DNA of 64,000 bases from NCBI RefSeq assembly GCF_000013865.1, contig NC_007948.1:186001-250000 (forward strand), in the 5' to 3' direction. The notes beneath the pieces are model-generated. The model was not told where the DNA came from and did not search any database. It was given only the letters and a program-made list of their open reading frames with translations. The stretch comes from Polaromonas sp. JS666 (lineage in GTDB: Bacteria; Pseudomonadota; Gammaproteobacteria; Burkholderiales; Burkholderiaceae_C). The position numbers and the translations under genes are program-made. Below are positions 22,345 to 33,397 of the stretch, one piece after another (position 1 is the first letter of the stretch; each line of letters starts with the position of its first letter).

Positions 22345-22830
22345 TCAGGCGGCCAGCGCTGCCTCAATGTCCCGGGCCAGCTCGGCGGGCTTGTCGGTCG
22401 GTGCATAGCGCTTGATCACCTGGCCGTTCTTGCCGACCAGGAACTTGGTGAAGTTCCATTTGATGGACTTGCTGCCCAGCAGCCCCGGCGCCTCGGCGGT
22501 CAGCCACTTGTACAGCGGGTGCGCGGCGGGGCCGTTGACGTCGATCTTGGACATCATGGGAAAACTGACCCCGTAGTTGACCTGGCAGAACTCGGCGATT
22601 TCGCCATCGCTGCCCGGGTCCTGCGAACCAAACTGGTTGCACGGAAAGCCCAGCACCGCCAGCCCCTTGCCGGCATAGGTTTTGTGCAGTTCTTCCAGCC
22701 CGCCAAACTGCGGCGTGAAGCCGCACTGGCTGGCGGTGTTCACGATCAGCATCACCTTGCCGCTGAATTCGGAAAGCGGGATGTTCTGGCCATTGATCTG
22801 GCGGGCTTCAAAAGCGTAAACGGTGTTCAT
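22345..22830 (-). CDS. Glutathione peroxidase (thiol type)
   Basis: 161 residues, standard for bacterial Gpx/BtuE. The peroxidatic Cys36 lies in NTASQCGFTPQ, Gln in FPCNQFGSQDPG, and Trp-Asn in IKWNFTKFLV complete the catalytic tetrad. It uses cysteine, not selenocysteine, and probably relies on thioredoxin or glutathione to reduce peroxides in the cytoplasm. Strong SD (AAGGAG) eight bases before the ATG. It precedes the GFA gene on the same strand by 38 bases. Confidence 0.95.
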   Translation of the reverse strand: MNTVYAFEARQINGQNIPLSEFSGKVMLIVNTASQCGFTPQFGGLEELHKTYAGKGLAVLGFPCNQFGSQDPGSDGEIAEFCQVNYGVSFPMMSKIDVNGPAAHPLYKWLTAEAPGLLGSKSIKWNFTKFLVGKNGQVIKRYAPTDKPAELARDIEAALAA

Positions 22831-22866
22831 GGGATTGCTCCTTGCCGGAGCCGGCTTGGCTCATAG

Positions 22867-23796
22867 TCATTTTGCGCCAGTTTGCGGTGGCGGCGCCAGC
22901 GCGGCCAGCAGGGCGGCCAGCACAATCAGGCCGCCACCCGCCAGCGTGCGCGTGCTGAAATCGGCCGCGCCCAGCAGCGCCGCCGACCCGCTGGCAAACA
23001 AAATCTCCGTCAGCATCACGATGGCTGTAGTGCTGGCCGCCAGCCGCGCCGCGCCGTACTGCAGCGCAGTATTGCTGGCGAGAAAGGCGACGCACAGGCC
23101 CACGGCCACGCCCACGCCACCGGCCTGAAAAGCCGGGGCGGGAACGATCTGCCAGGCCATGCCGGCCAACGCGGCTGTGCAGGCCATCACCGCACCTCCG
23201 CCAAACATCGCCAGCATGCGCGACTCGCTCGGCGTTGAGCCCAGCTTGCGCAGCAGCACATTGGTGACGGCAAAGCAGAGGCCGCCCATCAGGCTCAGCC
23301 AGTCGGCAGCACTTTGCGGCACCGGCCACGGCGCGCCGGGCGACTTCAGCACAATCACCACGCCCGTCAGCGCCAGTGCCAGCCTGAACAGCGATGCGGG
23401 TGTTGGTTTTTCACCCAGTACGGCCCAGGCGATCAGTACGGACCAGGCCGGCATCAGGTAAAACAGCAGCACCACCCGCACGACGTCGCCCACTGTCACG
23501 GCCCAGTTGAAGCCGACATTGGTCAGGCCCGCTGCAGCCAGCAGCAGCAGCAGCGCCGGGTATTTCAGCAGGCCACGCCAGGCCTGCGGTCGCCACGCCA
23601 GCACGCTGAGGGTGGCCACGCCGTAGATCAGAACGGTGGCCCACAGCGGGTGCAGGCCATAGGCCAGCAACTCGCGAAACGGCCACCAGGAGACGCCCCA
23701 GACAAAGGCGTTGAGGACCAGTGCGCCTGCGGGTAATAAGGCCCCACGGTCGTTTACTGCGGGTACCTTCCCACCAAGGCTCGCGTCGGCCGGCAT
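22867..23796 (-). CDS. EamA/DMT family transporter
   Basis: 309 residues with ten predicted transmembrane helices in two EamA repeats (NAFVWGVSWWPFREL at the start of the first, LMGGLCFAVTNVLLRKL at the start of the second). Family members export amino acids or other metabolites across the inner membrane; the substrate is not predictable. Its ATG shares one base with the lplT stop (TGATG), so the two are translationally coupled. Confidence 0.88.
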   Translation of the reverse strand: MPADASLGGKVPAVNDRGALLPAGALVLNAFVWGVSWWPFRELLAYGLHPLWATVLIYGVATLSVLAWRPQAWRGLLKYPALLLLLAAAGLTNVGFNWAVTVGDVVRVVLLFYLMPAWSVLIAWAVLGEKPTPASLFRLALALTGVVIVLKSPGAPWPVPQSAADWLSLMGGLCFAVTNVLLRKLGSTPSESRMLAMFGGGAVMACTAALAGMAWQIVPAPAFQAGGVGVAVGLCVAFLASNTALQYGAARLAASTTAIVMLTEILFASGSAALLGAADFSTRTLAGGGLIVLAALLAALAPPPQTGAK

Positions 23797-25076
23797 CAGT
23801 GGAATTTGTCGCTGCGGGCGATGCTGAGCAGGTGATCCACCTGCTCCTTGTATTTGATGCAGTTGCTTTTGTGCCAGCGCTGGATCAGCCACATGAAGCT
23901 GGCCACCACCATGCCAAAGGCGGTGATGGCACCGAAGGCCGACAGGCCCATGCCGGTGGACAGGCTGTAGAAAGCGCCCAGGCTCAGGATGCAGGCCTGT
24001 TCGTTGAAATTCTGCACGGCGATCGAGCGGCCTGCGCCCATGAGGTTGTGGCCCCGGTGCTGCAGCAGCGCATTCATGGGCACCACCAGAAAACCGCCCA
24101 GGCCGCCCAGCAGGATCAGAAAGGGCGCGGCGATCCAGACGTTGCCAATGAAATTCATCAGGATGACCAGAAGACCCATGGCAATGCCCAGCGGCATCAC
24201 GGTCGCGGCCTGGTCCAGGCGCATGCGCATCGAGGCCAGGATCGCACCCACGGCGGTGCCGATGGCCACCACACCCACCAGCGAAGAGGCCTGCGTGGTG
24301 CTGTAGCCCAGGGCGGCCGCACTCCAGGCCAGCACGATATAGCGCAGGTTGCCCGACACGCCCCAGAACAGCGTGGTGGTGGCCAGCGAGATCTGGCCCA
24401 GCTTGTCGCGCCACAGCGCCGCGTTGCAGTTCCAGAAGTCGGGCAGCAGCTCCAGCTTGTTGCGCGGCATGGGACGCATTTCGACGCCGGTGTCGGGGAT
24501 GCGGGTGTTGAACCAGGCGGCAATGCTGTACAGCAGGATCAGCACGGCAATGGCGGCTTCGGGGGCGGTGTCGACGCCGGTATTGATGACGGGCAAGTCG
24601 ATCGACAGCAGCAGGCTGGACACCGAGTGGCCCACCAGTTGTCCCCCCAGCAGCACGCCCAGAATGATCGACGAGATGGTCAGGCCCTCGATCCAGCCAT
24701 TGGCCTTGACCAGTTGCGAGGCCGGCAGCAGTTCGGTCAGGATGCCGTATTTGGCCGGCGAGTAGGCGGCAGCGCCGAGCCCGACGATGGCATAGGCCAA
24801 CAGGGGGTGCGAGCCAAACAGCATCATCAGGCAACCCACGACCTTGATGCCATTGCTCACAAACATCACCTGGCCCTTGGGCCGCGCATCGGCGAAGGCG
24901 CCGACAAAAGGCGCCAGCACCACGTAAAACAGCGCGAACATGGGCACCAGCGCCGCGGGCTGCCACTTGGGCGCCCCGCTGGTTTTCAGCAGTTCCACGG
25001 CGGCTACAAACAGCGCGTTATCAGCCAGCGAGCTGAAAAACTGGGCCGCCATGATGGTGTAAAAACCGCGCTTCAT
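23796..25076 (-). CDS. lplT: Lysophospholipid transporter LplT
   Basis: 426 residues, MFS fold with about 12 membrane helices. The N-terminus MKRGFYTIMAAQFFSSLADN is diagnostic. LplT flips lyso-phosphatidylethanolamine inward across the inner membrane for re-acylation by Aas. No aas gene or acyltransferase domain is adjacent here, unlike the enterobacterial operon. It is divergent from alr, with a 202-base intergenic region. Confidence 0.93.
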   Translation of the reverse strand: MKRGFYTIMAAQFFSSLADNALFVAAVELLKTSGAPKWQPAALVPMFALFYVVLAPFVGAFADARPKGQVMFVSNGIKVVGCLMMLFGSHPLLAYAIVGLGAAAYSPAKYGILTELLPASQLVKANGWIEGLTISSIILGVLLGGQLVGHSVSSLLLSIDLPVINTGVDTAPEAAIAVLILLYSIAAWFNTRIPDTGVEMRPMPRNKLELLPDFWNCNAALWRDKLGQISLATTTLFWGVSGNLRYIVLAWSAAALGYSTTQASSLVGVVAIGTAVGAILASMRMRLDQAATVMPLGIAMGLLVILMNFIGNVWIAAPFLILLGGLGGFLVVPMNALLQHRGHNLMGAGRSIAVQNFNEQACILSLGAFYSLSTGMGLSAFGAITAFGMVVASFMWLIQRWHKSNCIKYKEQVDHLLSIARSDKFH

Positions 25077-25278
25077 TAAATTGTGTTGATCACTGCCTGA
25101 TTTGCATCAGCCGGGCTGATACCGCAAGATAAGGGTGAATGTCTCCAAATGATTCTGGTTTATAGCATGGGGGCTGGTGTCAGAATCCGGAAAGACCTTT
25201 AACCGGCGCTTTGACTACCGCAGCCAGCGCCACCTTGTCCACCAAGTCACGTTATTTCACCCACTACCTGTTTGCTTC

Positions 25279-26373
25279 ATGCCACGTCCCATCCTTGCCA
25301 CCATCCACCGACCGGCGCTCGCCCACAACCTCGCGCGCGCCCGCAGCGCCGCGCCTGACGCCCGGGTCTGGGCGGTCGTCAAGGCCAATGCCTACGGCCA
25401 TGGCATTGAACACGTCTTTGACGGCCTGCGCAGTGCCGACGGATTTGCGCTGCTGGATCTGGCGGAGGCGCGGCGCCTGCGCGCGCTCGACTGGCGCGGC
25501 CCCATCCTGCTGCTGGAAGGCTGCTTCGAGGCGCGCGACCTGGAGTTGTGTTCGCGCCTGAGCCTGTGGCATGTCATCCATTGCAACGAGCAGATCGACA
25601 TGCTGGCCGCGCACAAGACCCAGGTTCCGCATCGCGTGTTCCTGAAAATGAACTCCGGCATGAACCGCCTGGGCTTGCGGCCCGAGCGCTTTCGCGCCGC
25701 CTGGACGCGTCTGAATGCGCTGCCGCAGGTTGACGAGATTTCGCTGATGACGCATTTCTCGGACGCCGACGGCCCGAAGGGCATCGCGGCGCAACTCCGC
25801 GCATTTGATGCCGTGACGCATGACCTGCCCGGCGAGCGCTCGTTGAGCAACAGCGCGGGTGTGCTGCGCCATGGCGATGAACTGGCGGCCCGCTCCGACT
25901 GGGTGCGGCCCGGCATTGTGGTCTACGGCAGTGCGCCCGACTTCCCGGAGCACAGCGCCGCCGACTGGGGGCTGCAGCCGACCATGACGCTGTCGTCCCG
26001 CATCATTGGCGTGCAGGAGCTGGCGGCCGGCGACACGGTGGGCTATGGCTCCAGTTTCACCGCCGATGGCCCGCTGCGCATCGGTGTGGTCGCCTGCGGT
26101 TATGCCGACGGCTACCCGCGCCACTGCAGCACGGGCACGCCGGTGCTGGTAAACGGCGTGCGCACTCGCATGGTCGGGCGCGTCAGCATGGACATGATCA
26201 CGGTCGACCTGACGCCGGTACCGGACGCCGGGATGGGGGCGGAGGTGACCTTGTGGGGCCGGTCTTCGGGCGGTGCCGTGCTGCCCATTGACGAAGTGGC
26301 GCAAACCGCCGGAACCGTGGGGTATGAGCTGATGTGCGCGGTGGCGCCGCGCGTTCCGGTGATGACTGAGTGA
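25279..26373 (+). CDS. alr: Alanine racemase
   Basis: 364 residues from the ATG at 25279; an open stretch back to 25177 lacks homology. PLP-binding Lys35 in [10 protein letters not shown], and catalytic Tyr256 in GYGSSFTAD on the C-terminal beta domain. [10 protein letters not shown] is also typical. It converts L- to D-alanine for peptidoglycan in the cytoplasm as a homodimer. The 285 bases after it are AT-richer and hold no gene that I can support. Confidence 0.96.
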   Translation: MPRPILATIHRPALAHNLARARSAAPDARVWAVVKANAYGHGIEHVFDGLRSADGFALLDLAEARRLRALDWRGPILLLEGCFEARDLELCSRLSLWHVIHCNEQIDMLAAHKTQVPHRVFLKMNSGMNRLGLRPERFRAAWTRLNALPQVDEISLMTHFSDADGPKGIAAQLRAFDAVTHDLPGERSLSNSAGVLRHGDELAARSDWVRPGIVVYGSAPDFPEHSAADWGLQPTMTLSSRIIGVQELAAGDTVGYGSSFTADGPLRIGVVACGYADGYPRHCSTGTPVLVNGVRTRMVGRVSMDMITVDLTPVPDAGMGAEVTLWGRSSGGAVLPIDEVAQTAGTVGYELMCAVAPRVPVMTE

Positions 26374-26657
26374 ATGTCATTGGCTGGAATGTGCGCCTGG
26401 TATTCATCTGAGAATTGTCAGATTCACCTGCGATGGTTGCAATGCACATCTTGTGGATATCTTGTGCGATTGATGGGGGTTGGCAGCCAAAATATGTGAA
26501 TAACTTTGGAATAGCATCGGGATAACTTTTCCAAAAACGACGATACGTTTTTGTCCACGCATCTGGACCTGGTTCAGCTCCTCATGGTTTGGCGGGAACT
26601 TCCATTTGAATTCTTGGTTCGATTTCCCCAACAACAATCAACTCATGGAGCTTTTTA

Positions 26658-27119
26658 ATGCCGTCCCAAGTCACCGTCCGCCCTATCGCTGCCTCGGACT
26701 TCGAGGCCTGGCTTCCCCTCTGGGCGGGCTACAACAAGTTCTATGGGCGTTCAGGCTCCACCGCGCTCGCCGACGACATCACGCGCATGACCTGGTCGCG
26801 TTTCTTCGACGCGTACGAGCCGGTGCATGCACTCGTTGCCGAGTCCGAAGGGGGTTTGCTGGGATTGGTCCACTATCTGTTTCACCGCAGCACCACCCGG
26901 ATAGCGCCCACCTGCTACCTGCAGGACCTGTTCACCACCGAGTCGGCACGCGGCCGCGGCGTCGGCAGGGCGCTCGTCGAAGCCGTCTACGAGAAGGCCA
27001 GGGCTGCGGGCTCCTCGCGCGTGTACTGGCAAACACACGAGACGAACACCACGGCGATGAAGCTGTATGACAAGGTCGGAGAACGCTCGGGCTTCCTGGT
27101 CTACGGAAAAGCGCTGTAG
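26658..27119 (+). CDS. GNAT family N-acetyltransferase
   Basis: 153 residues covering one GNAT fold. The acetyl-CoA pyrophosphate loop is ARGRGVGRAL (about residues 99-108), following LQDLFTTES on beta-4. C-terminal NTTAMKLYDKVGE is typical of this subgroup. The acceptor could be an amino acid, amine or small drug. ATG preceded by GGAG. It is convergent with the dehydrogenase gene, 17 bases apart. Confidence 0.88.
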   Translation: MPSQVTVRPIAASDFEAWLPLWAGYNKFYGRSGSTALADDITRMTWSRFFDAYEPVHALVAESEGGLLGLVHYLFHRSTTRIAPTCYLQDLFTTESARGRGVGRALVEAVYEKARAAGSSRVYWQTHETNTTAMKLYDKVGERSGFLVYGKAL

Positions 27120-27136
27120 CGCGCCAAGGCTTCAGT

Positions 27137-28030
27137 TCACTGCGGCGCGATCTTCGCGCCGGTGAGCTTCTCCTGCGCCGTCACCAGGGCCGGGACGAAC
27201 TTTTTCCCCTGGCCCAGCGCGCTGGCGGTGGCCAGGCTCTGGTGCACGGCTTCGCCGACGAGCGAGGGCACGTTCACCATTTCGGCCAGGTGGGTGTAGT
27301 AGCGCAAGTCCTTGCGCGCGTTGTCCAGCTCGAACTTCAGGCCTGTGAAATCGCCGTTCAAGGTCTTGGCCATCGCCTGGAACAGGCCGGAGTTCACCGC
27401 GCCGGCCGAGATCACCTCGACCAGCTTTTGCGGATTGATTCCGGCCAGTGCGCCCACCGCAAAGGCTTCGGCCGTGGCGGTGCAAATGGCCTGGCCGATG
27501 AAGTTGTTGAGCAGCTTGATCACGTGGCCGGCGCCGGGGCCGCCGACATGAAAGATGTTTTCGCAATAGGCCGCCAGCACCGGACGAATTTTGTCGAACA
27601 CCGCCTGCTCGGCGCCGACCATGGTGTTGAGCCTGCCCAACTCGGCTTCCACCGGCGTGCGCGCCAGCGGCGCATCCACCAGCGTAACGCCGCGCTCGGC
27701 ACACAGGGCGGCCAGGCGCCGCGTCGACTCCGGCTCGCTGGTGGACGTATCGATCACGATCAGCCCGGCGAGCGCCCTGGACAGCACGCCGTCGGGCCCG
27801 GACAGGGTTTGCTCCACCTGGGGCGAACCGGTGACGCAGATGATCACCGCGTCGCAGTCGCCCAGCCCGGCGGGGCTGGCGACCTGTTTGGCGCCGGCGG
27901 CCAGCAGGTCGGCCACGCGCTCGGTGTTGCGGTGCACGGTCAGGCTGAGGTCAAAGCCCTTGGCCTGCAGGTTGCGTGCAATGCCGTGGCCCATCAGGCC
28001 CGAGGCGCCGATCATTCCAATGTGTTTCAT
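27137..28030 (-). CDS. 3-hydroxyisobutyrate dehydrogenase-family oxidoreductase
   Basis: 297 residues. Rossmann NAD(P) motif GMIGASGLMGHGIARNL at the N-terminus. VDAPLARTPVEA replaces the usual DAPVSGG substrate motif. The catalytic Lys lies in GHVIKLLNNFIGQ. It reduces or oxidises beta-hydroxy acids such as tartronate semialdehyde or 3-hydroxyisobutyrate; the changed substrate loop makes the exact acid uncertain. Good SD (AGGAGAC). A DMT transporter and a PanE-like reductase lie upstream on the same strand. Confidence 0.88.
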   Translation of the reverse strand: MKHIGMIGASGLMGHGIARNLQAKGFDLSLTVHRNTERVADLLAAGAKQVASPAGLGDCDAVIICVTGSPQVEQTLSGPDGVLSRALAGLIVIDTSTSEPESTRRLAALCAERGVTLVDAPLARTPVEAELGRLNTMVGAEQAVFDKIRPVLAAYCENIFHVGGPGAGHVIKLLNNFIGQAICTATAEAFAVGALAGINPQKLVEVISAGAVNSGLFQAMAKTLNGDFTGLKFELDNARKDLRYYTHLAEMVNVPSLVGEAVHQSLATASALGQGKKFVPALVTAQEKLTGAKIAPQ

Positions 28031-28124
28031 GCTTGTCTCCTGTGAAAATTAGCGGGAAGGTTTTGAGTTCGCACTGTACTCCGGCCCATCAGCAAGGTGG
28101 TTTTGGGTGCGTGCGCGTGCAGGC

Positions 28125-29033
28125 CTAGCGCTTGCGCAACCCCAGCACCATCACCGCCCCGACCACCAGCAGCGCGCCCGCGACCTGCACAGGCGCAATG
28201 GCCTGGCCCAGAATCAGCCAGGCCAGCACCAGCGCGCAGACGGGCTCGACATTCATGATGGCCGAGTTGCCGACAACGCCAAGCCTGGGCAGCACCGTGA
28301 ACATGATGGTGAAGGCCGTACCGTAGAGCAGGGTCAGCGCGGTCAGGCCCCACCAGCCCGCGGCCTGCTGGGGCAGGTGAAAACCGCCCTGGCTCGCCAC
28401 TGCACTCAGGGCCACCAGCCCGGCGATGGACATCGTGGTGGCCGTGCGCACCCGGCCATCCACATCGGCCGCTTCATGCTGGGTAATCACCAGCGCCAGC
28501 CCGAAAGTGCCGGCGGCGCCCAGCGCAAAGGCAACGCCAGCGCCTATGCGTGCCCACTGGCCCGCGGCGTCCAGGCCTGACGCGGCGCCGAACACGTCCA
28601 GTGCCAGCGCCAGACCGAGCAGGATGACCGGCATGGCCATCAGCAGGGCGCGCTCGGGCGCCTGCCGGTACACCAGCCAGGCCCACAGGGCCGTCCAGAT
28701 GGGGTAGGTGTTGAACGCCAGCAGCGCCAGCGCCACCGGCAGCCGCGCCACCGATGAATACAGGAACAGGCTCTGGATGCCGATCAGCAGACCGATCAGC
28801 GGCAGCATGCGCTTGTGGCGCGCGCTGAAGTTCACCGGCACCCGCTGCGCCATCAGAATGACGGCAATCACGCAGGCGGTGATGACGCTGCGAAACACCA
28901 CGGCGGTGGCCACATCCACGCCGTCATTGAAGGCAATCCGCGCCGCCACATGGTTGGCGCCCATCATCAGCGCGATCAGCAGCAGCGTGGCAAAGGCCGT
29001 GCCGCTGATGGCTCGGCGGGCCGGGCCAGACAT
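28125..29033 (-). CDS. EamA/DMT family transporter
   Basis: 302 residues with about ten helices in two EamA halves (LIALMMGANHVAARIAFNDG in the first). Inner-membrane metabolite transporter of unknown substrate. The ATG at 29033 overlaps the stop of the upstream reductase gene by one base (TGATG), indicating coupled translation; a TTG three bases earlier is a weaker alternative. Confidence 0.87.
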   Translation of the reverse strand: MSGPARRAISGTAFATLLLIALMMGANHVAARIAFNDGVDVATAVVFRSVITACVIAVILMAQRVPVNFSARHKRMLPLIGLLIGIQSLFLYSSVARLPVALALLAFNTYPIWTALWAWLVYRQAPERALLMAMPVILLGLALALDVFGAASGLDAAGQWARIGAGVAFALGAAGTFGLALVITQHEAADVDGRVRTATTMSIAGLVALSAVASQGGFHLPQQAAGWWGLTALTLLYGTAFTIMFTVLPRLGVVGNSAIMNVEPVCALVLAWLILGQAIAPVQVAGALLVVGAVMVLGLRKR

Positions 29034-30007
29034 CAATAAAGCCCGTGCACCCGGGCATGCAGCCGCGCCAGGCCCAGCAGCGCGTCCGTGAAGGGCGTGG
29101 GCACCTTCGTCAGCATGCCCAGCTCCCTGACCGCGCTGACCAGCGCATCCAGCTCAACCGCCTTGCCGGCTTCCACGTCCTGCAGCATGGAGGTCTTGAA
29201 GGCGCCCAGCTTGAGCGTCACGGCATGGCGGTCTTCCGGGCGCTGGTCTATGGGTATGCCAATGCGCGCGCCTATCTCTTTGGCCTCCAGCATCACGCTG
29301 GAGATGAAGCCGCGCACCAGGTCGTCGTCCATGATGCGGTCGGTGGTGGCGCCGGTCAGCGCGCTGATCGGGTTGACCGTCATGTTGCCCCACAGCTTGA
29401 ACCAGATGTCTTTCTGGATCTGGTCGGACACGGGGGCTTCGAAGCCGGCCTTTTCCAGCAGGGCGGCCAGCTGCCGCACCCGGGCGGTCTTTTCACCCGA
29501 GGGCTCGCCCAGAATGAGCTTGTTGCCGAAGTGATGGTGCACCTGACCCGGTTCGTCCAGCGAGCAGCTGGCATGCACCACGCAGCCCACGATATGCTGT
29601 GCGGGAATGCCTTCGGCTAGCGCACCTTCCGGGTCGATGGAGGTCAGGCGCGTGTCCGCCAAGGCACCGCCGAAGCCCTGCAAGAACCACCACGGCACGC
29701 CGTTCATGGCGGTCAGAACGGTGGTCTGGGGCCCGATCAGCGGCGCAATCTGGCGCACCACCTCCGGCAGTGACGGTGCCTTGACGGCCAGCACCACCAG
29801 GTCCTGCACGCCCAGGTCGGCCGGCAAGGCGCTGGAGGCCACGGCCTGCGAGCTCACACGCCCGCCCTGGTGCAGGCGCAGGCCGTGCAGTTGCAGGGCG
29901 TCCAGCGTGGCGCCACGGGCCACCACGCTCACGCTGCAGCCCGCGCGCGCCAGCCCGCTGCCAATCCAGCCACCAATGGCGCCCGCGCCGTAAATGCAGA
30001 CTTTCAT
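29033..30007 (-). CDS. 2-dehydropantoate 2-reductase family protein
   Basis: 324 residues. NADPH-binding glycine motif IYGAGAIGGWIGSGLA directly after the start. Conserved Lys in QIQKDIWFKLWGNMTVNPISALTG, and Glu/Asp region ALDALVSAVREL in the helical C-terminal domain. The PanE family reduces ketopantoate in pantothenate synthesis, but many bacterial paralogues act on other 2-keto acids. Coupling to a DMT transporter and neighbouring dehydrogenase suggests such a side role, so I give no panE symbol. The ATG at 30007 fits the motif better than the extension to 30052. Confidence 0.88.
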   Translation of the reverse strand: MKVCIYGAGAIGGWIGSGLARAGCSVSVVARGATLDALQLHGLRLHQGGRVSSQAVASSALPADLGVQDLVVLAVKAPSLPEVVRQIAPLIGPQTTVLTAMNGVPWWFLQGFGGALADTRLTSIDPEGALAEGIPAQHIVGCVVHASCSLDEPGQVHHHFGNKLILGEPSGEKTARVRQLAALLEKAGFEAPVSDQIQKDIWFKLWGNMTVNPISALTGATTDRIMDDDLVRGFISSVMLEAKEIGARIGIPIDQRPEDRHAVTLKLGAFKTSMLQDVEAGKAVELDALVSAVRELGMLTKVPTPFTDALLGLARLHARVHGLY

Positions 30008-30125
30008 GCTGTGCCCTGTCAAGTTGTTAATAAAAATGGGCCGGCAGCCCAATCAATATCGCCACTCTTCGCTCCTTATTTGATAGCGATAGCGTGACGG
30101 AGCGTCGGGGCCAAGACTATTCCAG

Positions 30126-30300
30126 TAGGGGCCGCGGGACTGGCTTTGCCAGACCGCAGGCGCAGCGGCCCCCTCGGGGGGCAGCGCAGTACACGAAGCG
30201 ACAAGAGTGGGGGCCAACGAACGCAGCGCCGGGCCGCCCCAAGCAAGTTCAGCCCCCTCGGGGGGCAGGGAGTTACACGCGGTGAACGACCGTGGGGGCC
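30126..30300 (-). repeat. Two tandem GC-rich palindromic repeats
   Basis: Two adjoining units on the minus strand. The unit at about 30215-30300 is of the SLPPEGAELA/RGGP type also found inside xth. The unit at about 30126-30214 is of the SLPPEGAAAPA type, like those at 450-545 and 59037. Each centres on GCCCCCTCGGGGGGC. The pair fills the 300-base gap between the PanE-like gene and the Bug protein gene, and its edge lies only seven bases from the latter's stop. Confidence 0.8.
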
Positions 30301-30306
30301 ACATCT

Positions 30307-31293
30307 CTAGCCTTCCGGCGTGAACCCAATGGCTTTCACCAGCGGGCCCCAGAGTTCGGTGTCGGCCTTCAGCATGGCGGCCAGCTGGGCGGGCGATGTG
30401 GGCATCACTTCCAGGTAAGACACCGCCAAGCCGTCAATCACGTCCTGCGACGCCAGTGCCGCACGGATCGCGCTATTCAAGCGCTGCACCACGTCCTGCG
30501 GCGCCTTGGCGGGCAGGAAGAAACCAAACCATTCGGTGAACGCCATGTCCTTGAAGCCCTGCTCCAGCAGCGTCGGCGTATTGGGCGTGAACTTGCCGCG
30601 CCTGGGGCCGCTGGTGGAGAGCAGGCGGCATTTGCCAGCCGCCACATGCTGGGTGAACTCGCCGGTCGGTCCGGACACGGCGGCGATCTGACCGCCAATC
30701 ATGTCCAGCACCGCAGGCTGCGTGCCGCGAAACGCCACATGGCGCAAATCGACGTTCGCGGCGCGGCCCAGCAGGGCGCCGATGAAGTGCGGCGACGAGC
30801 CGGCGGCGGGCGAGCCGAAGTTGGCCAGGGTTGGGTTGGCCTTGCACCAGGCCAGGAACTCGGGCACGGTTTTCACGCTGGCCGGCACCATGGGACCCAC
30901 GGCAAAGCCATAGTCAAACACAGCCGCAGCCGACACCGGCGTCAAGTCGGCCACCGGGTCGTAGGGCAGCTTTTTGTAGGTGTGCGGGTAAATGCCCAGC
31001 ATGGACATCGGCGTCAGCAGCATGGTGGCGCCATCGGGCGCGGCGTTCTTGACAAACTGCACCGCGATCTGGCCGCCCGCGCCGGTCTTGTTTTCCACCA
31101 CCGCGCTTTTGGCATAGCCGGGGTGCAGCTTGTCGGCCACGCGGCGCGACACGATGTCGGCGGTGCCGCCGGGCGCAAAGCCGGCGATCACCTTGGTGCT
31201 GTCAAGGGCCTGGGCCCAGGCCTGCTGGCCGATGCCGGCGAGCAGGGCGGCGGCGCTGGAAGACTGGATGAGCTGGCGGCGTGAGATGTTCAT
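30307..31293 (-). CDS. Bug family periplasmic solute-binding protein
   Basis: 328 residues from the ATG at 31293. The N-terminus MNISRRQLIQSSSAAALLAG is a signal peptide with a twin-arginine-like start, cleaved near residue 27 (AWA). The mature protein has the tripartite tricarboxylate transporter (TctC/Bug) fold with GFAPGGTADIVSRRVA and NKTGAGGQIAVQFV as ligand loops. Such proteins bind carboxylates in the periplasm and are very numerous in Comamonadaceae. No TctAB membrane genes are adjacent, so it is an orphan receptor. Confidence 0.9.
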   Translation of the reverse strand: MNISRRQLIQSSSAAALLAGIGQQAWAQALDSTKVIAGFAPGGTADIVSRRVADKLHPGYAKSAVVENKTGAGGQIAVQFVKNAAPDGATMLLTPMSMLGIYPHTYKKLPYDPVADLTPVSAAAVFDYGFAVGPMVPASVKTVPEFLAWCKANPTLANFGSPAAGSSPHFIGALLGRAANVDLRHVAFRGTQPAVLDMIGGQIAAVSGPTGEFTQHVAAGKCRLLSTSGPRRGKFTPNTPTLLEQGFKDMAFTEWFGFFLPAKAPQDVVQRLNSAIRAALASQDVIDGLAVSYLEVMPTSPAQLAAMLKADTELWGPLVKAIGFTPEG

Positions 31294-31377
31294 GGTGTGT
31301 CCTCGAAAAGTCGATGTAATCGTTGGTGAACCCGCAGATATTGTCCATGGCAAGCGGGCAGGTTGTTCGGATGTTGT

Positions 31378-31791
31378 TCAGCCCTGGGCGGGTTTCAGGT
31401 GCGCGGCCAGGTTGTTGCGCTTGCCTTCGTAGACCGGCATGCCTTCGTCAATTTGCAGCGTCAGGCCGAGGGCATGCTGCGCAAACACCGTTTCCAGGTG
31501 GGCGCTGGCGCTCGCCAGCACAGCGTCGCCAGCGCGCTTTTTCAGCGCCTCGCTGCGTCCCGGTGTGATGCGCAGGTTGAGGTAAATAAAGGCCCGGTCG
31601 GGCTGGCCGTCGGCGACCGCAAAGTAGGGTGCCGGCCAGGCCATCACCCGCGTCCCGGCCACCGGGAACAGCGGCGCCACCCCGTCTTCCCCGCGCAAGG
31701 CCACCAGCGTGGCGGCCAGGGTTTTGCACAAGGCGTTCATGTCGATGGCACGGTCGAGGTTGGCCGTGTATTGAATGTTCAGGTGAGGCAT
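31378..31791 (-). CDS. 5-carboxymethyl-2-hydroxymuconate isomerase-like tautomerase
   Basis: 137 residues, tautomerase fold. Processed Met would expose catalytic Pro1 (MPHLNIQYTANL), as in CHMI/HpaF. AFIYLNLRITPGRS is the typical core strand. CHMI acts in homoprotocatechuate breakdown, but no other hpa gene is nearby, so the physiological substrate is open. It lies on the minus strand just upstream of the Bug gene. Confidence 0.82.
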   Translation of the reverse strand: MPHLNIQYTANLDRAIDMNALCKTLAATLVALRGEDGVAPLFPVAGTRVMAWPAPYFAVADGQPDRAFIYLNLRITPGRSEALKKRAGDAVLASASAHLETVFAQHALGLTLQIDEGMPVYEGKRNNLAAHLKPAQG

Positions 31792-31926
31792 GGGAGTCCT
31801 GAAGAAAAAGAAAAGAAAGCCGAAAGAGCCGGCCAGTCAGCGATTATTCACCTGCCCGCAAAAACAGGTGGCGTGCCAACATTGACAAAGCAGCAATACT
31901 GGTTGTTTGTACAGTAATATCCGTTC

Positions 31927-33324
<1,398 letters not shown>

Positions 33325-33397
33325 GCGCAGTTTGGTTCTAGAGTCATGCATGTAGCCAGTTCGTTTTCAAGCCCTCTCGAACCACCTCGGCCATCTC

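Noticed and set aside
22867..24966. Fused 699-codon frame covering the DMT gene and part of lplT
   Set aside because: Upstream part is lplT in the wrong frame; the DMT protein starts at 23796.
23721..25079. Long plus-strand frame over lplT
   Set aside because: His/Gln/Gly-rich shadow of the LplT gene.
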